This document shows positions 5,826 through 10,718 of a DNA stretch of 10,718 nucleotides, piece by piece. A program made the position numbers and the translations under genes. Every line of letters starts with the position of its first letter. Position 1 is the stretch's first letter. A model generated the notes under the pieces. It was not told where the DNA came from, did not search any database, and was given only the letters and a program-made list of their open reading frames with translations. Origin of the DNA: Candidatus Pelagibacter sp. (GTDB taxonomy: Bacteria > Pseudomonadota > Alphaproteobacteria > Pelagibacterales > Pelagibacteraceae); assembly GCA_028097645.1 (NCBI GenBank), contig JAOHEU010000021.1, positions 1 through 10,718 on the forward strand, read 5' to 3'.

Positions 5826-7670
5826 ATGAAAAAAATTACTCTCACTTGTGCTCATGCAATTGTAAAATATTTAATTGCTCAAAAAATATTAATTAATGGC
5901 AAAAAAGAACCTTTGTTTCCAGGTGTGTTTGGAATTTTTGGACATGGGAATGTAGCGTGTTTAGGGCAAGCTCTTGAAGAAAATCAAAAAGAGCTTCCGA
6001 CTTATAGAGGACATCATGAACAGAACATGGCTCTTACAGGAATAGGGTATGCTAGAGCAAAGAGAAGACAGCAAATTTTTGTAGCAACATCATCTGTTGG
6101 ACCTGGTGCAACCAATATGGTTACTGCTGCTGCAGTAGCGATGAGTAACAGGTTACCAATTTTATTTTTACCAGGTGATACATACGCAAATAGAATGCCT
6201 GATCCTGTGCTTCAACAAGTAGAACATTTTAATAATCCGGGGATAACTGCTAATGATGCTTTTAAACCTGTAACTAGATATTTTGATCGTATCACTAGAC
6301 CTGAGCAAATTATTCAATCATTTCCAGCAGCAATTCAAACAATGTTAGATCCTGCAGACTGTGGGCCTGCTTGCATAGCTTTAAGTCAAGATATTCAAGG
6401 ACAAACATTTGATTATCCAGAAGAATTTTTCAAAGAAAAGGTTCATGCAATTAGAAGACCAAGACCTGATGAATTTCAAATTAAAGAGGCTGCAGAAAAA
6501 ATTAAATCTTCAAAAAATCCAATAATTATATCTGGTGGAGGAGTTTTTTACTCTGATGCTATGGAAGAATTAAGTAACTTTGCGGTTAAACATAATATAC
6601 CAGTTACTCAAACTGTGATGGGATATTCTACAATGAAAAGAGACCATTCACATTATGCTGGTCAAATAGGTGGGTTAGGTGGAAAAAACACTAATTCATT
6701 AGCTAAACAAACAGATCTAGCTATTGCAGTTGGTACTAAACTTGCAGACTTCACTACTGGGTCTTGGGCAAACTTTGAAAATGAAAATTTTCAACTTGTT
6801 TCAATTAATGTATCAAGATTTGATGCTAATAAGCATCTGGCTCAAGCGGTAGTGGGTGATGCAAAAGTTTCATTAGATGAACTTTCACAAGCATTAGGTG
6901 ATTGGAAAGCTGGTGAGGAATGGAATAAAAAATCTCAAGCAGAGTTAAAAGCATGGAATGAGCATGTAGATAAAGAGAGTGCTCCTTCAAATCAAGAGGT
7001 ACCAAGTTATGTTCAAGTAGTTGGTGCCGTTTATAAAAATTCTGATCCATCAGATATCGCAGTTACTGCAGCAGGAGGTTTGGTTGGTGAGGTTATTCAG
7101 GTTTGGAGACCGCGAGAATTAAATACTCATGAAACTGAATGGGGATTTAGTTGTATGAGTTATGAAATATCAGGAGCTTTAGGAATAAAAATGGCAAACC
7201 CTGATAAAGAAGTGATTTCTTTTGTTGGAGATGGATCTTATCTTTTAAATAATACAGATATTTATTCTTCAGTAATCACTAATAATAAGCTTATTATAAT
7301 TGTTTGTGATAATGGTGGATTTGCTGTGATTAATAGACTGCAATTATTCAAAGGTGGAAATGAATATAACAATTTATTAAAGAGTTCTAATACCCCAGGT
7401 CTAGTAAATGTAGATTTTGCAAAACACGCAGAAAGTATGGGAGCAAAATCAGAGCATGTTAATTCAATATCAGATCTTGAAGAAGCATTTAAGAGAGCAA
7501 AAAAATCAGATGTTACTTATGTAATTTCTATTAAAACTCATGCCTATCAATGGTTAGAGGGTTCTGCGTTTTGGGACAGCCCCACATTAGAAATTCCAAC
7601 CACTAAAGAAAATAAAGAAGCTTTAAAACTATATAAAGAAGGAAAAAACAAACAAAGACAAGGCGTTTAA
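5826..7670 (+). CDS. iolD: IolD-like thiamine-diphosphate enzyme (trihydroxycyclohexane-1,2-dione hydrolase family)
   Basis: This 614-residue TPP-dependent protein closely follows Bacillus IolD, which opens the ring of 3D-trihydroxycyclohexane-1,2-dione in myo-inositol breakdown. The N-terminal domain has IFGHGNV (37-43), the activating Glu E65 in HHEQNMA, SVGPGA.N (90-97), PDPVLQQVE (125-133) and DRITRPEQ (154-161). The central domain follows (ISGGG at 235-239). The C-terminal domain has YEISGALG (446-453) and the TPP/Mg motif beginning GDGS (468-471) and closing with CDNGGF (494-499). It is slightly shorter than the 635-645 residues usual for IolD. The next gene, six bases downstream, is a Gfo/Idh/MocA dehydrogenase, the family of inositol dehydrogenase IolG. 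No iolB, iolE, iolC or iolJ is visible, so inositol is only one possible source; another cyclic or vicinal diketone is possible. Confidence 0.87.
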   Translation: MKKITLTCAHAIVKYLIAQKILINGKKEPLFPGVFGIFGHGNVACLGQALEENQKELPTYRGHHEQNMALTGIGYARAKRRQQIFVATSSVGPGATNMVTAAAVAMSNRLPILFLPGDTYANRMPDPVLQQVEHFNNPGITANDAFKPVTRYFDRITRPEQIIQSFPAAIQTMLDPADCGPACIALSQDIQGQTFDYPEEFFKEKVHAIRRPRPDEFQIKEAAEKIKSSKNPIIISGGGVFYSDAMEELSNFAVKHNIPVTQTVMGYSTMKRDHSHYAGQIGGLGGKNTNSLAKQTDLAIAVGTKLADFTTGSWANFENENFQLVSINVSRFDANKHLAQAVVGDAKVSLDELSQALGDWKAGEEWNKKSQAELKAWNEHVDKESAPSNQEVPSYVQVVGAVYKNSDPSDIAVTAAGGLVGEVIQVWRPRELNTHETEWGFSCMSYEISGALGIKMANPDKEVISFVGDGSYLLNNTDIYSSVITNNKLIIIVCDNGGFAVINRLQLFKGGNEYNNLLKSSNTPGLVNVDFAKHAESMGAKSEHVNSISDLEEAFKRAKKSDVTYVISIKTHAYQWLEGSAFWDSPTLEIPTTKENKEALKLYKEGKNKQRQGV

Positions 7671-7676
7671 TTCTTT

Positions 7677-8834
7677 ATGAATAAAATTTTTAAAGTAGGC
7701 CTAATTGGTTGTGGCCATATTTCTGAAACATATTTTAGAGCAGAAAAATATTTTAATAATATTAAAATTGTTAAATGCGCAGATATAAATCTTAAAAATG
7801 CACTCAAATGTGCAAAAACATATAAGATAAAAGCGGTAACAGTTAATGAACTTTTGAAAGATAAAGAAGTTGAGATTATTCTTAACTTAACTATTCCAAA
7901 AGCTCACTATAAAGTTGCAAAACAGGCATTAGTTAATGGCAAACATGTTTATTCTGAAAAACCACTGGCAATTAATTTTAAGGATGGATACGATCTCCTT
8001 AGAATAGCTAAAAAGAAAAAACTTTACATTGGAAACGCCCCCGATACTTTTTTAGGTGGTGGTATTCAAAAATCAAAAGAACTAGTTGATAAAAAAATTA
8101 TAGGTAAAATTAACTTAGGTAATGCAATTTTTGCTTTTCCCGGAGTTCAATCTTATCACCCAAATCCTGAACCTTGGTTTGCTAAGAAAGAAGGTGGTCC
8201 AGTCATTGATATGGGTCCATATTATTTGACAGCCTTAGTTAATTTATTAGGGCCAGCAAAAAAAGTTACAGGCAGTATTGTAAATGGAGTAAAGAGAAGA
8301 ACTATTGGAATAGGTCCAAGAAAAAACAAAACCTTTAAAGTTGAATGTCCCACAACATATTTATCAACTATTACGTTTGAAAATGGAACAATTATCAGAC
8401 TGACCTTATCTTTTGATGTTATAGCTCACCAAAGAAACCACATAGAATTATATGGTGATAAAGGATCGATGATAGTCCCAGACCCAAATATGTTTGGTGG
8501 CTCAGTTTATGTTTGTAAAGATTTAGGTAGCCCCTGGAAAGAATATAAAACAAATAAAATGCCGTTAGGTAAAATTAACATTAGATCACAAAGTTCAAGA
8601 GCCAACGAGTCACCAACTAATGCAAACTATCGTGGAGCTGGATTAGCTGAGATGGCCTACTCAATTGAAAATAAAAAAATGAATAAATGTAATGGAGAGT
8701 TATCTTTACATGTATTAGATATAATTCAATCAACCATGAAAGCTTGTACCTTTGGTGTTTCTCAATCAATAAAAACAAGCTGTCAAAAACCTAAACAGTT
8801 TTCATTGAAGGAAATTAAAAAAATTTTAAAGTAG
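7677..8834 (+). CDS. Gfo/Idh/MocA-family NAD(P)-dependent oxidoreductase
   Basis: This 385-residue protein has the two-domain Gfo/Idh/MocA layout. The N-terminal Rossmann fold carries GLIGCGHIS (8-16), and the EKP signature at 94-96 holds the substrate-side Lys K95. The C-terminal alpha/beta domain carries GGPVIDMGPYYLTAL (173-187). Its D178 corresponds to the conserved Asp of inositol dehydrogenases. The catalytic His four residues later in IolG aligns with Y182, so it is not a standard inositol dehydrogenase, though Tyr at this place is common in a subgroup of uncharacterised sugar or polyol dehydrogenases. It follows the IolD-like gene by six bases and is presumably co-transcribed. It may make the ketone that the TPP enzyme uses, or reduce its product. 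It converges on the dehydratase gene seven bases away with no terminator hairpin seen. Confidence 0.88.
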   Translation: MNKIFKVGLIGCGHISETYFRAEKYFNNIKIVKCADINLKNALKCAKTYKIKAVTVNELLKDKEVEIILNLTIPKAHYKVAKQALVNGKHVYSEKPLAINFKDGYDLLRIAKKKKLYIGNAPDTFLGGGIQKSKELVDKKIIGKINLGNAIFAFPGVQSYHPNPEPWFAKKEGGPVIDMGPYYLTALVNLLGPAKKVTGSIVNGVKRRTIGIGPRKNKTFKVECPTTYLSTITFENGTIIRLTLSFDVIAHQRNHIELYGDKGSMIVPDPNMFGGSVYVCKDLGSPWKEYKTNKMPLGKINIRSQSSRANESPTNANYRGAGLAEMAYSIENKKMNKCNGELSLHVLDIIQSTMKACTFGVSQSIKTSCQKPKQFSLKEIKKILK

Positions 8835-8841
8835 ATTTTTA

Positions 8842-10017
8842 TTATTCAATAATATTGAAATCAGACTTATATTTGTCAGTTATCGTTAAACCGAGACCCG
8901 GTTTATTATCATCTAAATCAATAAATCCATTTTCAGGAGCAGGATCACCCTCAAAAATATAATAGAAAAGTTCATTTCCAATTTCAACGTCATGAACAGG
9001 AAAAAATTCAGAAATAGGACAATTGAAGTTAGACATTGTTAAATGATAATTATGCATTTGACCTGCATGAGGAATTACAGGAACTTGATGAGCTTCTGCA
9101 ATGGCATTTATTTTTTGAGCAGCAGTAAAGCCACCAACTCTATTGTTGTCATATTGAATATAACTTACCGCTTTTAAATCTAATAATTGTTTGAAACCAA
9201 ACATGTTGAATTCATGTTCTCCTCCAGAAATTGGAATCATATTCATATTATTTAATTCTGCATATCCATGAATATCATCTGCTATAACAGGTTCTTCTAA
9301 CCATCTTGGATTAAATTTCATAAGTTTTGGAATCATTCTTTTGGCATAATCTAAATTCCAACCCATATAACATTCCATCATTAAATCTGTATCTTCACCT
9401 ATTACTTCCCTCACAGCCTCTGCAAGTTCAATATTTTTTTTCATTCCTTCAGGACCATCTTTTGGGCCCCAACCAAATCTCATTTTAAACATTTTGAAAC
9501 CTTGCTTAACATAACTCTCAGCTTCTTTTTGAAGATCTTTAATTGGTTGGCTATAAAGTTTGGATGCATAAACAGGAATTTTTTCTTTTGTTCTTCCCCC
9601 TAAAAGTTTGAATATTGGTTTGTTAGTGATTTTACCCATTATATCCCACAGCGCGATATCAATAGCTGATATTGCAACCATACCAATTCCTCTTCGACCC
9701 CAGGCATGGGTTCTTCTATACATTTTCTCCCAAATGTAAGCATAATCAAAAGGATCTTCTCCAATCACTAAGGGTTTTAAATATGTATCAATTGTTTTTT
9801 TAGCTACTTGCGGTGCTAAGGCTGCATTACCTATTCCAATGGTTCCATCATCGGTTTCAATTTCACAAATTAACCATTCATGAAATCTAAATGAACCCAT
9901 TGCATCAGATTTTTCAAATAAAAGATCCGAAGCATTTGTACAAAAATTATTCTGTGGAGGTACAGTTTTCCCATTCCACTGGTAAACTTTAGTTCTTATT
10001 TCTTTAATTTTTGTCAT
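8842..10017 (-). CDS. Enolase-superfamily acid-sugar dehydratase, mandelate racemase subgroup (rhamnonate dehydratase-like)
   Basis: This 391-residue protein has the enolase-superfamily capping domain followed by a barrel, most like E. coli L-rhamnonate dehydratase RhmD. Expected chemistry is removal of water from an aldonate to give a 2-keto-3-deoxy acid. In the barrel, E241 of WLEEPV and E267 of GGEHEF match metal ligands Glu252 and Glu280. H268 matches His281, and D290 (QYDNNRVGG) with H317 (IPHAGQMH) forms the Asp-His dyad. The first metal ligand, Asp226 in RhmD, aligns with E215 in MMECYMG. No His occurs before residue 46, so RhmD His33 has no counterpart. Rhamnonate itself is therefore doubtful; a pentonate such as L-lyxonate, handled by a related published family, is an alternative. 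Its ATG overlaps the stop of the PdxA-like gene (ATGA, four bases), implying one operon. Confidence 0.88.
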   Translation of the reverse strand: MTKIKEIRTKVYQWNGKTVPPQNNFCTNASDLLFEKSDAMGSFRFHEWLICEIETDDGTIGIGNAALAPQVAKKTIDTYLKPLVIGEDPFDYAYIWEKMYRRTHAWGRRGIGMVAISAIDIALWDIMGKITNKPIFKLLGGRTKEKIPVYASKLYSQPIKDLQKEAESYVKQGFKMFKMRFGWGPKDGPEGMKKNIELAEAVREVIGEDTDLMMECYMGWNLDYAKRMIPKLMKFNPRWLEEPVIADDIHGYAELNNMNMIPISGGEHEFNMFGFKQLLDLKAVSYIQYDNNRVGGFTAAQKINAIAEAHQVPVIPHAGQMHNYHLTMSNFNCPISEFFPVHDVEIGNELFYYIFEGDPAPENGFIDLDDNKPGLGLTITDKYKSDFNIIE

Positions 10018-10718
10018 TGTTTATTTTTATTTTCAGCCATTGTTAATGCAATTTTGAAAGAATTCAAAGTAGGTTCTAAGTTTGCTTGATTTTTACCAGC
10101 AATATCAAAAGCAGTTCCATGAGCTGGTGTTGTGATAGGAACAGGCAAGCCTCCTTGAACTGTAACACCTCTATCAAACCCAAAAGCTTTCAAACCAGAT
10201 TGAAGAGCGTCATGATACATCCCAACTATACAGTCATGGTTTTTATTTTTATAAGCAGTAATAAATGAAGTGTCACAAGGTAAAGGGCCATCAGCATTAA
10301 TCCCTAATTTTTTTGCCTCCTCAATTGCTGGAATAATTTCATCTTTTTCTTCAGTTCCAAATTCTGCATGAGGATTAAGAGCCTGAACAGCAACTCTTGG
10401 ACTTTCAATACCATTTAATTTCATTGCTTCATTAATCAGTTTAATTGGTTTGATAATTTTTTCTTTTTTAACATGATCTGGGACTTCTTTGATTGGAATA
10501 TGAGATGTAACTCTTGCTGTCCAAAAATTATCAATAACATTAAATTCACAGAAAAAATTTTTTACATCTAATTTTTCTGCCATTAAATGCAATTCATCTG
10601 AAAATTTATTTCCTCCAAGTTTTAAACTAGTTTTATTGAACGGACCGAAATTTATTGCATGAATTTTATCTTCTTTAGCAAGTTCTAAGGCTAAATTTAA
10701 TGCTGATAAAACACTTTC
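10014..10718 (-). CDS. PdxA-like metal-dependent dehydrogenase, partial (N terminus beyond right edge)
   Basis: This is the C-terminal 234 residues of a PdxA-family protein; the frame stays open to the window edge, so about 95 residues are missing. A TTG at 10592 is internal, not the start. The three metal-binding His of E. coli PdxA (166, 211, 266) match visible residues 73 (TSHIP), 117 (NPHAE) and 169 (YHDAL), and the substrate Lys274 matches K177. Other substrate contacts differ: the GHTE box is replaced by FSDE, Asn283 by Thr, Arg292 by Ile, and the loop after the second His is four residues shorter. A PdxA2-type catabolic dehydrogenase/decarboxylase on an acid sugar is more likely than vitamin B6 synthesis, which fits its four-base overlap with the sugar-acid dehydratase. 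A phospho-acid kinase partner is not in view. Confidence 0.85.
   Translation of the reverse strand, partial: ESVLSALNLALELAKEDKIHAINFGPFNKTSLKLGGNKFSDELHLMAEKLDVKNFFCEFNVIDNFWTARVTSHIPIKEVPDHVKKEKIIKPIKLINEAMKLNGIESPRVAVQALNPHAEFGTEEKDEIIPAIEEAKKLGINADGPLPCDTSFITAYKNKNHDCIVGMYHDALQSGLKAFGFDRGVTVQGGLPVPITTPAHGTAFDIAGKNQANLEPTLNSFKIALTMAENKNKQ

Noticed and set aside
6826..7050. A 74-codon minus-strand open frame inside the IolD-like gene
   Set aside because: It is antisense to the conserved coding sequence and shows no motif or ribosome site.
8835..8860. Possible terminator between the Gfo/Idh and dehydratase genes
   Set aside because: The gap is seven bases of AT-rich sequence. The short ATTATT/AATAAT pairing is too weak to call.
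10086..10268. A 60-codon plus-strand open frame inside the PdxA-like gene
   Set aside because: It overlaps the conserved YHDA and NPHA regions of the real gene on the other strand.
10590..10592. TTG as the start of the PdxA-like protein
   Set aside because: The frame remains open upstream to the window edge, and the upstream 42 codons encode a PdxA-like segment with a GPFNK motif, so the TTG is internal.

Overview
The window looks like a piece of a streamlined marine alphaproteobacterium of the SAR11/Pelagibacterales type. The reasons are strong A+T bias (A/T-ending codons and many Lys, Ile and Asn residues), gaps of 0-92 bases between genes, overlapping starts and stops, weak or absent Shine-Dalgarno motifs, and protein families common in that group. 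This assignment is an inference from style, not from a marker gene. There are no RNA genes, insertion sequences or CRISPR arrays.

The window holds eleven genes in five transcription blocks, and nearly all of them look catabolic. Block A (minus, 1-1182) is a ketopantoate-reductase-fold enzyme followed directly by a partial unidentified gene. Block B (plus, 1265-3500) has a DUF1907/C11orf54-like putative zinc hydrolase, a small winged-helix regulator, and a PanB-fold protein that has lost the PanB metal ligands. Block C (minus, 3497-5733) is an NAD(P)-dependent aldehyde dehydrogenase followed by an HpcH/HpaI class II aldolase. Block D (plus, 5826-8834) is an IolD-like thiamine-diphosphate (TPP) enzyme followed by a Gfo/Idh/MocA oxidoreductase. 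Block E (minus, 8842 to beyond the right edge) is a PdxA-like dehydrogenase overlapping an enolase-superfamily sugar-acid dehydratase. A/B and C/D diverge from two short AT-rich control regions. B/C and D/E converge, with a 4-base overlap and a 7-base gap.

The most economical reading is a sugar-acid or polyol-acid utilisation locus. The dehydratase would make a 2-keto-3-deoxy acid, the aldolase would split it into pyruvate (or a related oxo-acid) and an aldehyde, and the aldehyde dehydrogenase would oxidise the aldehyde. The IolD-like, Gfo/Idh and PdxA-like proteins would feed related substrates. No transporter or sugar-acid kinase is visible; either could lie beyond the edges.

The least explained part is block B. 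There a bacterial relative of human C11orf54 is linked to a wHTH regulator and a PanB-like protein whose metal-site Asp residues and active-site Lys are replaced. Its divergent promoter carries a 17-bp imperfect tandem repeat with a 22-bp period. A similar sequence sits in the second divergent promoter, suggesting that the two halves of the locus share a regulator.
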